Of a DNA stretch of 64,000 nt, positions 35,822 through 44,955 are shown in pieces. The notes under the pieces were generated by a model. The model was given only the letters and a program-made list of their open reading frames with translations, was not told the DNA's origin and searched no databases. The position numbers were made by a program, and so were the translations under genes. Source of the DNA: Sphingomonadales bacterium (GTDB lineage Bacteria; Pseudomonadota; Alphaproteobacteria; Sphingomonadales; Sphingomonadaceae); assembly GCA_016721875.1 (NCBI GenBank), contig JADKHG010000001.1, positions 248,001 to 312,000 of the forward strand, given 5' to 3'. The stretch's first letter is position 1, and each line of letters begins with the position of its first letter.

Positions 35822-38065
35822 TTGATCCATTTACACTTTCGCAATTGCTGCATTTTTACGCTGGGTATTTTGCTCTCGACCAGCCCTGCATTGGCGCAGG
35901 TCACACCCACGGCACGGCCAATTATGCGTGTACCAATCAGACCTGTTGTCGCAACGCCGGTGGAACGCGTCCAGATCATTACACCGGCGCGCGCCGATGC
36001 TGTCGTTATCAAAGCCGCTGAACCCGACGAAGTCGTACGTGCACTGCCGATCCGCAAACAGCTTCCAATCGCCAATATTCGCGCCAATCCAAAGGTCCAA
36101 CTCGGCCAAGCGACACTGAATTTCAAACCAATGCTCGACAATCCGAGAACGCCGTTCAACGTTGCCGAAAAATTGAGGGCGATGCCGCAAGCGGCGAGAG
36201 TTCTTTCAGAAGAAACGAACGCCTACGAAATCGATCAGGGTATGATCGTGCAGAGCAAGCTGACTTACCGTCTGCAGCCGGGCACCTGTAGCGATTCTGC
36301 GCGAAGAACCGCTGTCACACGGGCTGGTGTGCAGTGTTCGACCAGGCTGAATGACCAGCAACTGGAAGCCGTATATGCGGACAAGCGAAACCCGCACTTT
36401 GTCGAAGATCCCAACCAACGCGGTCGAGTCATTGCCGATGCGCGGGCAAAACGTGCCCAGATCAGGGCACAGGTTTTGATAGACATTGCAGAACTGCGAG
36501 CATCGCTGAACGACCCAACGCGGCGCAGCGCGATAGAAGCTGAAGTCGGCGCGGCAGAGGCCGCGAGGCTGGCTACACTGTCTGACGAAGATCTTGCGAC
36601 CGAGATGGTCAACAATGCCGAAAACAGCATCGAACAGATTATTTTTATTCCGAAGGAAGAAACACCACTGTCAACCGGCGTGGTGAAGGCATTGCTGTCG
36701 ACCAACGGGCAAGGCAAAACCGAGCAATCAACCATGTTGTACAATATCGCCAAGGCTGCAGGAGCGATGCAAGGTGCTTCCAGCCCGACGGTTGATACCA
36801 CGCACAACCTCACGACCCGTTTCTTTCTAACAGGTTTTACGCTCGGCCGGGAATATGAATGGCGGCAACGCATCGAAAAGTCGATCAAATGGTGTCTCGT
36901 TGGTTGTAAAAAGACTTATTTTGCAGAGATTTATGCTGGCTTTAGCTATGGATTCGGACTTCGTTTTCCGATGCAACTGTCCGGAATCTATCGATACCAA
37001 TCGCAAAATGGCGTCGAAAAAGCGACGCTGATCCCAAGCTATACGACGATCAACGGAAATGCGCAGCAATATCTGGATGCAGGACTGTCCAGTTCCCAGC
37101 TGTTTGATGGAAAGGAATTGGTTGCCGAGGCCAAGGCATGGGCGGGTGCTGCCTACAAATTACCCATTATCGGTAGTGGCGGAGTCAATTTTGAAGTTGG
37201 CAAGGATTTCACTTCAGGGCTTCCCGCGCCATTTACCAACGGCCAATTCCGGCCGCCTGCGCCCGGCGAATCTGGGCTACCGGCAATGCAAAAGATATTT
37301 GACGATTTTGACCTGATTGGTGGGCGCGCCAATTTCGGAGTATTTGGCGGACAGGTCTTCCCGGCAGTAAAGGTCGAACTTCATTCGGACGCGCTGAAAT
37401 TCAAATTGCGCGATCAGGTGCGGGGAACCACAACGATCGTCGAGAATTCGGGACAGGCTATTGATCTGGGGATTAACCCCAGTGACAAGTCCAGCCGTTT
37501 CACGCTCGGAGATCCGGTTTACAATCTCGGATTCCTTGTGACTCCCGGGCTGAACGCCCGTGTTTTCATAGATATTGAAGTCTGGTCCGACGAATGGAAC
37601 TGGCCGATCTGGCTGCCGCAATTGGCGGTGCAATTGCCACCCGGTGGTGTCGATTTCGCATGCCATGCTGGCACCGCCTGTGTGCGCAGCTACAGTTTCT
37701 CCCCTTCGCGTAAAAACGAAATTGAAGGCCCGACCTCCGCGACCGATGCGGCGCTTGAAGAATGGGGATTGAAGTTCGACAATCAGTGGTTGCCACAATG
37801 CCCTGACAAGAAATGCGAGTTTGCCATTAAAATTGTCCGGCAGGGAACCATTTCCAACGTCAAAAAGCTAACGGCGGAAAAAGAGGCTGCCAGCAAATCA
37901 AGCGGACCCTTTGGAATCCCCAATCCGGGGCTGGTGCTCGAAAAAGACGTAGCGATCATGAATGCCTATGTGAGTGCGCAAACTCAGGCCGGGTCGCTTG
38001 TCGACGAAGCCAAATTGCGCGTGGCAAAGGAGGCAGTTGATTCCCGGCCAATAACTCCCAAATAG
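35822..38065 (+). CDS. Large secreted protein of unknown function
   Basis: A 747-residue exported protein. The start was set at TTG 35822 after AGGGGGACGTGCC, giving signal peptide IHLHFRNCCIFTLGILLSTS with cleavage at ALA-Q; an ATG at 35750 is the alternative. A Pro/Val-rich segment (RPIMRVPIRPVVATPVERV) is followed by a helical region and a long beta-rich region with YAGFSYGFGLRFPMQLSGIY and paired cysteines (KWCLVGCKK, DFACHAGTACVRSY, PQCPDKKCEF). No family is recognised. A small Gly-rich gene follows 33 bp downstream on the same strand. Confidence 0.7.
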   Translation: MIHLHFRNCCIFTLGILLSTSPALAQVTPTARPIMRVPIRPVVATPVERVQIITPARADAVVIKAAEPDEVVRALPIRKQLPIANIRANPKVQLGQATLNFKPMLDNPRTPFNVAEKLRAMPQAARVLSEETNAYEIDQGMIVQSKLTYRLQPGTCSDSARRTAVTRAGVQCSTRLNDQQLEAVYADKRNPHFVEDPNQRGRVIADARAKRAQIRAQVLIDIAELRASLNDPTRRSAIEAEVGAAEAARLATLSDEDLATEMVNNAENSIEQIIFIPKEETPLSTGVVKALLSTNGQGKTEQSTMLYNIAKAAGAMQGASSPTVDTTHNLTTRFFLTGFTLGREYEWRQRIEKSIKWCLVGCKKTYFAEIYAGFSYGFGLRFPMQLSGIYRYQSQNGVEKATLIPSYTTINGNAQQYLDAGLSSSQLFDGKELVAEAKAWAGAAYKLPIIGSGGVNFEVGKDFTSGLPAPFTNGQFRPPAPGESGLPAMQKIFDDFDLIGGRANFGVFGGQVFPAVKVELHSDALKFKLRDQVRGTTTIVENSGQAIDLGINPSDKSSRFTLGDPVYNLGFLVTPGLNARVFIDIEVWSDEWNWPIWLPQLAVQLPPGGVDFACHAGTACVRSYSFSPSRKNEIEGPTSATDAALEEWGLKFDNQWLPQCPDKKCEFAIKIVRQGTISNVKKLTAEKEAASKSSGPFGIPNPGLVLEKDVAIMNAYVSAQTQAGSLVDEAKLRVAKEAVDSRPITPK

Positions 38066-38098
38066 CTGGCTGACGTTTGCGATAAAGGAGTTATCCAC

Positions 38099-38296
38099 AT
38101 GCCCCTGTTGAAAACTATTGCCGGCGCCTTCGTTGGTGAAGCCGTTGGCCGCAAAAAGGGTCATGGCCTATTGGGAGCGGGACTTGGTATTGTCGCAACC
38201 CGGATTGCGACGCGTTCACTGCCCGGTGCATTGGCAGTTGGCGGCGTACTGGTTGTGAAGAAACTGTATGATCGGCGGAAGGCACGCAAAGCCTAA
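38099..38296 (+). CDS. Small Gly/Ala-rich basic protein
   Basis: A 65-residue protein after a strong ribosome site (AAAGGAG). IAGAFVGEAVGRKKGHGLLG, GLGIVATRIATRSLPGALAV and a basic C-terminus (KKLYDRRKARKA) suggest a small membrane-associated protein. Function unknown. It follows the large secreted protein and overlaps the convergent DUF2585 gene by four bases. Confidence 0.7.
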   Translation: MPLLKTIAGAFVGEAVGRKKGHGLLGAGLGIVATRIATRSLPGALAVGGVLVVKKLYDRRKARKA

Positions 38297-38904
38297 CTCT
38301 TGCCCGTCACCCAATAACCGCTGGCGCCAGCCTGCCATTCCTTCACGCTTTCCACTGGTGCGACCAGCATCAATATGTTGAGCGCCAGATTGTCGCGGAT
38401 CATATAGCCCACAAAAACCTCGAAGAAGAGCGCGAACGCCAAAGTCGCCTTCCACGGCAGGCGTGAGGCGAGGAAGAAGCCGAAGATCATCCAGCCTATG
38501 TCTGCCAGCGAATTGACGATGCTGTCGCCCGCATAGCCGTAGGAAATTGTCACTTCGCGGTAACGGTCGATGATCACCGACGAATTTTCCATCACTTCCC
38601 ACGCGCCTTCAGCCAATATCGCCAACGAAATCGCTACGCCCAGCGGAAACAGCCGGGGCCATTTCCGGCGCAGCAAATAGCCCGCGCCGTAGAACAGGAA
38701 ACCGTGGATGATATGGCTTGGCGTGTACCAGTCGGTGATATGCTGGCTGTTCTCGCTTGATTGCACGACGAGGTGCAGCAGTTTGATATCACCACAGGCG
38801 CAGATCGGTGGGCGGCCCATGCTCCACAGAATCGCGCCGAACAGCAGAAACAGCAGAAATGCGATCAAAGCGCTGAATTTGCTGATCCTGAGTGGCCAAT
38901 CCAT
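38293..38904 (-). CDS. DUF2585 family membrane protein
   Basis: A 203-residue membrane protein. ICACGDIKLLHLVVQSSENS, QHITDWYTPSHIIHGFLFYG and EGAWEVMENSSVIIDRYRE are the conserved blocks of DUF2585 (UPF0314), found widely in Alphaproteobacteria with no known function. Five to six membrane segments are evident. ATG 38904 was chosen for its spacing from GGGGAG; ATGs slightly upstream are possible. Divergent from gmk. Confidence 0.88.
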   Translation of the reverse strand: MDWPLRISKFSALIAFLLFLLFGAILWSMGRPPICACGDIKLLHLVVQSSENSQHITDWYTPSHIIHGFLFYGAGYLLRRKWPRLFPLGVAISLAILAEGAWEVMENSSVIIDRYREVTISYGYAGDSIVNSLADIGWMIFGFFLASRLPWKATLAFALFFEVFVGYMIRDNLALNILMLVAPVESVKEWQAGASGYWVTGKS

Positions 38905-38961
38905 ACGCATTCTCCCCAAAAGGCGCTTGACGCTGCCCCCACCTTTCGACCAGTAGCGGCT

Positions 38962-39615
38962 ATGGCTGAAAGCGGCAATCCCGGCATATCTCCTCTCGAA
39001 CGGCGCGGACTGTTGTTCGTGCTGTCGTCACCTTCGGGCGCAGGCAAATCGACTTTGTCCCGGATGTTGCTGGAGGCAGATGGGCAGATCACGCTCTCAG
39101 TGTCCTACACTACCCGTCCGCCGCGCCCCGGCGAGGTTGACGGCAAGGACTATCATTTCACTGACGTGCCCACCTTCAAGGCAATGGCTGCTGCAGGCGA
39201 ATTTCTGGAATGGGCGCATGTCTTTGGCCATCGCTATGGCACGCCCAAGGCGCCGGTCGAGACCGTTCTTGCGGCTGGCCGCGATGTGCTGTTCGATATC
39301 GACTGGCAAGGTGCTCAACAGCTTTATCAGGAAGCCGGACCGGATGTGGTGCGCGTCTTCATCCTGCCGCCGTCTATCGAAGAACTGGAACGCCGCCTGC
39401 GCGCGCGCAACACCGACAGCGATGCGGTGATCGAAGACCGAATGGCCCGCGCCAAGTCTGAAATCGGCCACTGGGACGGCTATGACTATGTGCTGATCAA
39501 CGACGATGTCGAACGCTGCTTCGCGCAAGTGCGGCAGATTTTGACCGCAGAGCGGTTGAAACGACGCCGGCAAAAGGGCTTGATCGGTTTTGTGCGGGAT
39601 CTGGTTGCTGGCTAA
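38962..39615 (+). CDS. gmk: Guanylate kinase
   Basis: A 217-residue enzyme phosphorylating GMP to GDP. Walker A is SSPSGAGKSTLSR, the GMP-binding segment is VSYTTRPPRPGEVDGKDYHF, and DIDWQGAQQL and RLRARNTDSDAVIEDRMARA match the lid and core. The ATG at 38962 gives the standard N-terminus (MAESGNPGISPLERRGLLFV). Longer upstream frames overlap the divergent gene and are not used. Confidence 0.97.
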   Translation: MAESGNPGISPLERRGLLFVLSSPSGAGKSTLSRMLLEADGQITLSVSYTTRPPRPGEVDGKDYHFTDVPTFKAMAAAGEFLEWAHVFGHRYGTPKAPVETVLAAGRDVLFDIDWQGAQQLYQEAGPDVVRVFILPPSIEELERRLRARNTDSDAVIEDRMARAKSEIGHWDGYDYVLINDDVERCFAQVRQILTAERLKRRRQKGLIGFVRDLVAG

Positions 39616-40311
39616 TCAGCCGCGCAGCAATTCCAAAAACCGCGCCGCGGCCAGAAATTCGGCTTCGCGATCTGCACGATTTTTTAGCGCCCAGTGATCA
39701 CTACCCCATAACTCTTCCTGCCAAAGTTCATCATGGCAGCTGGCCTGCCAAAGCTCTTGAGCAGTTCCCGCTCGCTCGACAATCGCCAGTACCGCCACCA
39801 GCGAACCCGACAGATGTGCCAGCTTGGCCATGGCGGCGAGTTCAAAGGTTCCGCGCACCTGAACCGCCGCGCTCAACGCCTCCAACGTCGCAGGCGGCTG
39901 CGGTTGGTGCATTACGCTGTGGACGATCGTGAAGCCGACATCATAGCGCCGCGTTGCCCATGCCAGCCACGGCCCCCAAACATCCTGCTGCCGCGCAGCC
40001 AGCGCCTCACCTTCATCGCCGCGATAGCAAAAGGCGTCATTTTCGGCATAGGCTGCAATCGCTGCGGCAAAGGTCAGGCGATCGGTTGCGACATGGTCTA
40101 TCGCCGCATTGGCAAATCCGGTCATCGGCATGGCAATCGGGTCGATGCTTTCGCCAACAGCCTCCCATTCGGCAACCACGGCATCGGCCAGCGGCCGCGT
40201 TGGCAGATATAGCTCGGCCTTTTGGGGGGTTTTCAGCACCCGGCCATCAAGACGTATGCCGTGGCCATAGGTGCCCTGTTCAAGGCTGACTGTTTTCCAA
40301 AAGCGCCGCAT
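39616..40311 (-). CDS. ATP12 family F1-ATPase assembly chaperone
   Basis: A 231-residue protein. RRFWKTVSLEQGTYGHGIRL, DGRVLKTPQKAELYLPTRPL and PMTGFANAAIDHVATDR are typical of ATP12, which binds the F1 alpha subunit during ATP synthase assembly. A later AKLAHLSGSLVAVLAIVER also fits. It lies one base after a small membrane protein gene, and the HAD phosphatase and PaiB-like genes precede it on the same strand. Confidence 0.9.
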   Translation of the reverse strand: MRRFWKTVSLEQGTYGHGIRLDGRVLKTPQKAELYLPTRPLADAVVAEWEAVGESIDPIAMPMTGFANAAIDHVATDRLTFAAAIAAYAENDAFCYRGDEGEALAARQQDVWGPWLAWATRRYDVGFTIVHSVMHQPQPPATLEALSAAVQVRGTFELAAMAKLAHLSGSLVAVLAIVERAGTAQELWQASCHDELWQEELWGSDHWALKNRADREAEFLAAARFLELLRG

Positions 40312-40312
40312 G

Positions 40313-40537
40313 TCAGCCCTGCTTCTTCCAGTTCTTTTTCATGAATACCGGAAATATCAGTATATCGACCGCGCCGTTGAGCAGCAGCACATAGCCAAGA
40401 TAGGGCGAGAAATCGGGCAGAATTTTACCGGAAATGTTGAGCGCCGCAAAGATAACCGAGACAATGCCGAACATCCGCACGACATTCAATTGCATCAAAC
40501 GCTGCCGCGCCAGCTTTTCCTGTTCGTCCATCGTCAT
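40313..40537 (-). CDS. Small membrane protein upstream of ATP12
   Basis: A 74-residue protein with two hydrophobic segments (MFGIVSVIFAALNISGKILP and GYVLLLNGAVDILIFPVFMK) and a basic C-terminus. Its start overlaps the HAD phosphatase stop by four bases, and it ends one base before ATP12, so it is part of the operon. Function unknown; I recall similar short proteins next to ATP12 genes in related bacteria. Confidence 0.75.
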   Translation of the reverse strand: MTMDEQEKLARQRLMQLNVVRMFGIVSVIFAALNISGKILPDFSPYLGYVLLLNGAVDILIFPVFMKKNWKKQG

Positions 40538-41202
40538 TGTTCCAGTGCCGCTTTCAGCTCTTCGACTGTTTCAACCAAAATGTCGGCCCCGGCTTCATGC
40601 AACTCGTCGAGCGGATGATAACCCCAGCCGACGCCAATTGTCCGGCACCCGGCGGCCTTTCCCATGTGGATGTCATAAACGGTGTCGCCGATCATTGCGG
40701 CATCGCTCGCCTCGACCCCCGCGTCGACCAGCGCTTGCCAGACCATTGACGGGTGTGGCTTGGACGGGTGGCGGTCGGCGGTTTGCAGTGTGACAAACAG
40801 CCCCCTGATCCCGTGCGTATCAAGGCATCGTTCTAGACCGCGGTCCGATTTACCGGTGGCGACCCCAAGCAACCAGCCGCCTTCGTCCAGTTCACTTAGC
40901 AACCCTGCTATTCCGTCATAGAGCGGCTCATCGACCAGCCCATTTCCGCGCAGCGTGAAGAAGGCCTGCTTGTAGCGCTCGGCCATATCACGGTGCAGGC
41001 TATCGTCGGCTTCAGGCAACAATTGACGCATCGCCTCGACAAGGCTCAGCCCTACAATCCGTCGTGTCTGGTGGCGCGGCGGTGGGGACATTCCTGCTTC
41101 GTCAAAAGCATGTTCCATTGCCAGACAAATATTGGCCTGACTGTCGACCAAAGTGCCGTCACAATCGAACAGGGCGAGGCGCGGCGCAGTCACTTCACCC
41201 AT
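40534..41202 (-). CDS. HAD-IA family hydrolase, phosphoglycolate phosphatase-like
   Basis: A 222-residue HAD phosphatase. Motif I is LALFDCDGTLVDSQ with the nucleophilic Asp, motif II is in LLGVATGKSDRG, and motif IV is AAMIGDTVYDIHMGKAAGCR. The four-helix cap (subclass IA) fits Gph-like enzymes. The substrate is not determined. It overlaps the PaiB-like gene upstream and the small membrane gene downstream. Confidence 0.9.
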   Translation of the reverse strand: MGEVTAPRLALFDCDGTLVDSQANICLAMEHAFDEAGMSPPPRHQTRRIVGLSLVEAMRQLLPEADDSLHRDMAERYKQAFFTLRGNGLVDEPLYDGIAGLLSELDEGGWLLGVATGKSDRGLERCLDTHGIRGLFVTLQTADRHPSKPHPSMVWQALVDAGVEASDAAMIGDTVYDIHMGKAAGCRTIGVGWGYHPLDELHEAGADILVETVEELKAALEQ

Positions 41203-41807
41203 TCCCGCATAAAATGCGCCATGGCGCGCTTGCCGAGCTTATCCAGTTCATCTGCCGCGCGCAGACGCTCTTCTTCGGTCTTGTTTTGCGATAACTTCAA
41301 TGTCGGTCGCCAAGCCTGCACTTCCATTTCGAAACCGGTTATCCCGCCGAGCATCCTGTCAAATTTGGCGGAGTCCATCTTGGCCCGTGTCCACGGTGAT
41401 TTCGGTTCCAGCCGCGCCTCATTTTCCGCGCTAAGATCATCAAGCAAGGCGGTTACGCCATCGCTGTCCATCGCGCGAACGCGGCCCTCCATTTCAAGGC
41501 TGACATAGTTCCATGTCGGCACCTGATCGGGACCGTCATACCAATCCGGGCTGATATAGGCATCGGGGCCATTGACCACGACCAGCGCGGTCGATCCCGC
41601 CAGATATTTGGTCAGTGCATTGCCATTGGCCAGATGGAATTGCACTGCGCCATCATCGGTTATGAAAAGCGCAGCTTGTCCGACGCGCGGCCCATCGGGG
41701 GTCTGCGCGAAGACCATGCCAAAACCAATTTCGCGCACCAGTGCCTCGATTATCGCACGTTCGGTGGCGGCATCGCCTTTAATTCGGAACAAGGCGTTGG
41801 GGTGCAT
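41190..41807 (-). CDS. PaiB-like FMN-binding split-barrel protein
   Basis: A 205-residue protein. FHLANGNALTKYLAGSTALV, DAYISPDWYDGPDQVPTWNY and a C-terminal GFEMEVQAWRPTLKLSQNK match the FMN-binding negative transcriptional regulator (PaiB) family. A direct regulatory role in this group is unproven; it may be a flavin or heme-binding protein. The ATG overlaps the rluC stop by one base (TAATG). Confidence 0.82.
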   Translation of the reverse strand: MHPNALFRIKGDAATERAIIEALVREIGFGMVFAQTPDGPRVGQAALFITDDGAVQFHLANGNALTKYLAGSTALVVVNGPDAYISPDWYDGPDQVPTWNYVSLEMEGRVRAMDSDGVTALLDDLSAENEARLEPKSPWTRAKMDSAKFDRMLGGITGFEMEVQAWRPTLKLSQNKTEEERLRAADELDKLGKRAMAHFMREWVK

Positions 41808-42943
41808 TATTTTTTGGCCTTCACCGGACGTTTTGGCTTTGCGGGTTCCTTGCCCCGATTGCGCCGTTCGCCTTTGCGTTCCTTGCGGGCATCCTTGGCA
41901 CGCGCCGATGCAGCGCGGCGTTTTGCCTCGGGCGTGTCCTTTGCGCGCGGCTCATCGAGCGTCAGCGCGTCGCCCAATTCGATATCAAACCCCAGATCGG
42001 CAAAGCTATCGATAAAATGCGCCGGCAGATCAGCGCGCACATCAACTTGTCCACCATCGGGGTGGTCAATGCGGATGCGCCGCGCATGCAGGTGCATTTT
42101 CCGGCTTATGGTTCCGGTGAGGAATGCATCCTTGCCACCATATTTTCCGTCACCGACAATCGGATGACCGATCGCTGCCATATGTACGCGCAACTGGTGA
42201 GTGCGCCCGGTGTGCGGTTGCAATTCGACCCAGCAACAGCTGTTGCCCGCGCGTTCGATCACCCGATAACGGCTGCGCGCCAACTGGCCCTCCACCGGAT
42301 CGACATACATTTTCTCGCCACCCGTTCCGGGCTGTTTCGCCAGCGGCAGATCGATAATGCCATCATGGATTTCAGGGACGCCTACGACCAGCGCCCAATA
42401 GACTTTGCGCGCGGTGCGACTGGAAAAGGCTTTGGAGAAATGCGCCGCCGCTCGCGCCGTGCGCGCCAGCAACAGTGCGCCGCTGGTATCCTTGTCGAGC
42501 CGGTGAACCAGTTTCGGTCGGCTATCGAGTTCAAAGCATAATGCATCGAGCAGGCCGTCGACATGGCTTTCGGTCTTGGTCCCGCCCTGCGTTGCCAGCC
42601 CCGGAGGCTTATTGATCACCAATGCTGCCGCATCCTTGTGAATGACCAGCCCTTGCGCAAATTCCACCAGATCAGGCGACAATTCGCGCCGCACCCGTTG
42701 CGGCCGCGCACCTTGTTTAGGGGCGGTGTCGGCAGGAGGAACGCGGATTTCCTGGCCGGCCTCGATCCGGTCACCGGGGGTTGCGCGTTTTCCATCGACC
42801 CGCAATTGCCCGGTCCGTGCCCATCGCGACACAAGCGTGAATGGCGTATCGGGCATATGCCGTTTGAACCAGCGATCAAGCCGGATGCCATCATCATCGG
42901 CAGCTACTTTGAAATGGCGGATTTGTAGTGCGTCCTTGCTCAT
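41807..42943 (-). CDS. rluC: RluC/RluD-type 23S rRNA pseudouridine synthase
   Basis: A 378-residue enzyme. The N-terminal S4 domain (IRLDRWFKRHMPDTPF, then DGKRATPGDRIEAGQEIRVP) is followed by the catalytic motif PKLVHRLDKDTSGALLLA with the active-site Asp, and HTGRTHQLRVHMAAIGHPIV. A long basic C-terminal tail (KRRAASARAKDARKERKGER) is extra, as in other sphingomonads. It overlaps crcB by four bases (ATGA). Confidence 0.93.
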   Translation of the reverse strand: MSKDALQIRHFKVAADDDGIRLDRWFKRHMPDTPFTLVSRWARTGQLRVDGKRATPGDRIEAGQEIRVPPADTAPKQGARPQRVRRELSPDLVEFAQGLVIHKDAAALVINKPPGLATQGGTKTESHVDGLLDALCFELDSRPKLVHRLDKDTSGALLLARTARAAAHFSKAFSSRTARKVYWALVVGVPEIHDGIIDLPLAKQPGTGGEKMYVDPVEGQLARSRYRVIERAGNSCCWVELQPHTGRTHQLRVHMAAIGHPIVGDGKYGGKDAFLTGTISRKMHLHARRIRIDHPDGGQVDVRADLPAHFIDSFADLGFDIELGDALTLDEPRAKDTPEAKRRAASARAKDARKERKGERRNRGKEPAKPKRPVKAKK

Positions 42944-43317
42944 GCCCAGACACTCCGTCCCAGAAACAAGCCTGCAAATAGAGCGATAAGAGCCAGCAGG
43001 ACCGATGCCAGCGCATAGCCCGCCGCCATTCCCACTGCGCCGCGTTCAACCATCCGCGCCATCTCAAGACTGAAGGCGCTGAATGTAGTGAAGCCGCCCA
43101 GAACGCCCACACCAAGGAGCAAACGCACAGGTTCGCCACTTTCACCCGTGCGGATCAACCAAGCGGCTAAAATGCCCATTGCCAGACCGCCAAGCAAATT
43201 GGCCGCAAAGGTGGGCCAGGGCCAACCATCAGCCGACACACCGACTGCGCGGTGCAGAGCATAGCGCAGCGCCGCACCCAAGGCCCCGCCGGACATCACA
43301 AGAAAATAGGATTTCAT
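42940..43317 (-). CDS. crcB: Fluoride channel CrcB/FluC
   Basis: A 125-residue four-helix membrane protein exporting fluoride. GGALGAALRYALHR, ANLLGGLAMGILAAWL and GVLGGFTTFSAFSLEM are the conserved FluC blocks, including the Phe-rich GFTTFS segment. I looked upstream for a fluoride riboswitch and did not recognise one. It sits in the rluC operon with overlapping ends. Confidence 0.93.
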   Translation of the reverse strand: MKSYFLVMSGGALGAALRYALHRAVGVSADGWPWPTFAANLLGGLAMGILAAWLIRTGESGEPVRLLLGVGVLGGFTTFSAFSLEMARMVERGAVGMAAGYALASVLLALIALFAGLFLGRSVWA

Positions 43318-43361
43318 CGCTTCGCCATAGACATTGGCGTGTCAAAAGCCAGATGCTTTGC

Positions 43362-43877
43362 TCAATCGATCCGCTTAACCCGCCGCAGCGGCCCCTTGCC
43401 GATCTTGAGCATATAGCCGCCTGCAATCCCGCGCTTGATCATCATTGCCTGGCCCTCACGCGGAATCGACGTCAGAGCTTCTGTCGATTGCCAGGTGCCG
43501 CCTTCGGGCAAAGTGAATTGCCATTTCCCCATCCCAAGTTCGCGGACCGAAGCGAAGGTCGATGTGATCTCATCGACGGGTTCCTCTTTGTCGCTGTCAT
43601 CGCCGTCGAAGAAGGGCAGATCAGGCAGGGAAAAACCAAAAAGCGAGCGGCGCGCCTTTTTGACGGCGGGCTTATCAAGCATCACCAATTCACCACTGCT
43701 TTGTGCGGCGAGCAATTTTGCACTGGCATCGTCATAGCAGGCCAGTCTTTGGTCCTGTTCAGCAATGCTGCTGCAAGCCCGCAAAGCCTCGACTGCTGGT
43801 GGGACTTCCGCTGGCTTGGTGTTTTTGGCAACGACCGGCGTAGCAATGACGGTCGCTATGATGAGCATCTTTTTCAT
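43362..43877 (-). CDS. Exported hypothetical protein
   Basis: A 171-residue protein. The start was set at ATG 43877, preceded by GGAGGAATTCAG, giving MKKMLIIATVIATPVVAKNT, a signal peptide. ALRACSSIAEQDQRLACYDD resembles the short Cys-x-RLACYD motif seen in several periplasmic proteins of unknown role. An acidic loop (FFDGDDSDKEEPVDEI) and a C-terminal beta-rich segment follow. No function assigned. Confidence 0.7.
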   Translation of the reverse strand: MKKMLIIATVIATPVVAKNTKPAEVPPAVEALRACSSIAEQDQRLACYDDASAKLLAAQSSGELVMLDKPAVKKARRSLFGFSLPDLPFFDGDDSDKEEPVDEITSTFASVRELGMGKWQFTLPEGGTWQSTEALTSIPREGQAMMIKRGIAGGYMLKIGKGPLRRVKRID

Positions 43878-43985
43878 CTGAATTCCTCCAACATGTTGGA
43901 TTGCATTATAGGGTAATGCCGGACAAAAGAAATGGGGGCATAAAGCCCCCAAGTTCGCTTCGGATTTTGAAATTCGTGACTTGGT

Positions 43986-44771
43986 TCAGCGGCCGTTGTT
44001 CGCAACGATGTCAACCGAGGTTCCGCCACCGGCATTGCGGTTCAGGAACACGACATAGGCACCGCCATCATTGTCGCGGACACCGCCGAGAACATGCTCT
44101 CCACCGCGCACTTCATAGTCGGCGCTATAGCCTGACCGACGGGCGCGGGTGTAATAATAGTCCACAACCGTCTGCAAATCAGCCGACGTATTGAAGCTGG
44201 CTGCGCGAATGTCGCAGACACCGCCTTCAACACCAGACGCTTCCTTGATCAGCGCCTTGGGATAGATTGGGAATTCGGGTGGCATACGGTTGGCCCATGA
44301 TGCGCCATATTGCATCTTCGCAGAGCAAGTTCCCTTGCCACGCTTGACGCCTTGCGCCGCTGCCAGATCTTCAAGCGTCATGCCCTTGTTGCTGCCACAA
44401 TCGGTGCATTCGTCCGCGGCTACGACACGCGGCTTGGGGGCGCGGAGCGTCTTGGCGCCGTCCAGCTCTTCGGCAGAGGACAATGTAGCATCGGCGCTGT
44501 CAACGCTGGGCGTAGACCCATCGAGCGGTTTGTCGGGTGCCTTGACCATATTGCTGTTGGCCGAATCAGCCAGATCAGGATCGACCAGAATGCGATCTTC
44601 AAGCGCTGCATTCATAGCAGGATCGGAACCTTTACCCGCCAGCTTTTCATCAAGCGCCTCAACATCGTTGCCTGTGCCATCGGCCGATCCGCATGCGGAC
44701 AGGGCCAGAGGCGCGGCAAAGGCTACCGAGAGAATAAGGGCAAGTTTCGGTTTCAAAATAATTGCGCGCAT
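43986..44771 (-). CDS. Putative lipoprotein
   Basis: A 261-residue exported protein. LALILSVAFAAPLALSACGS carries a lipobox (LSAC). A low-complexity acidic region (residues 30-105) is followed by a Cys pair (DECTDCGSNKG) and a C-terminal domain (FPIYPKALIKEASGVEGGVC, then VVDYYYTRARRSGYSADYEV). The latter looks like a small alpha/beta binding domain. The function is unknown. It starts after a 184-bp gap in which no gene is seen. Confidence 0.75.
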   Translation of the reverse strand: MRAIILKPKLALILSVAFAAPLALSACGSADGTGNDVEALDEKLAGKGSDPAMNAALEDRILVDPDLADSANSNMVKAPDKPLDGSTPSVDSADATLSSAEELDGAKTLRAPKPRVVAADECTDCGSNKGMTLEDLAAAQGVKRGKGTCSAKMQYGASWANRMPPEFPIYPKALIKEASGVEGGVCDIRAASFNTSADLQTVVDYYYTRARRSGYSADYEVRGGEHVLGGVRDNDGGAYVVFLNRNAGGGTSVDIVANNGR

Positions 44772-44955
44772 TGTTTAATGCCTCCGCTGTAGACCCATAT
44801 TCGCTGCGCCTTTAAAGCAACGAAATCCAGCAACAATGAGGGTTAACGGCAACAGTATCAGCATTATTTGGCGCAATAGCCCAGTCGTCACCGTGTTTTG
44901 TTCCAGCGCGGGACAATCAGCTTCAGCAAATTAACAGTCAAACCTGTTTGAGATT

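Noticed and set aside
43318..43400. Possible fluoride riboswitch in front of crcB
   Set aside because: The conserved riboswitch core was not recognised, and the gene is packed into the rluC operon just after another gene.
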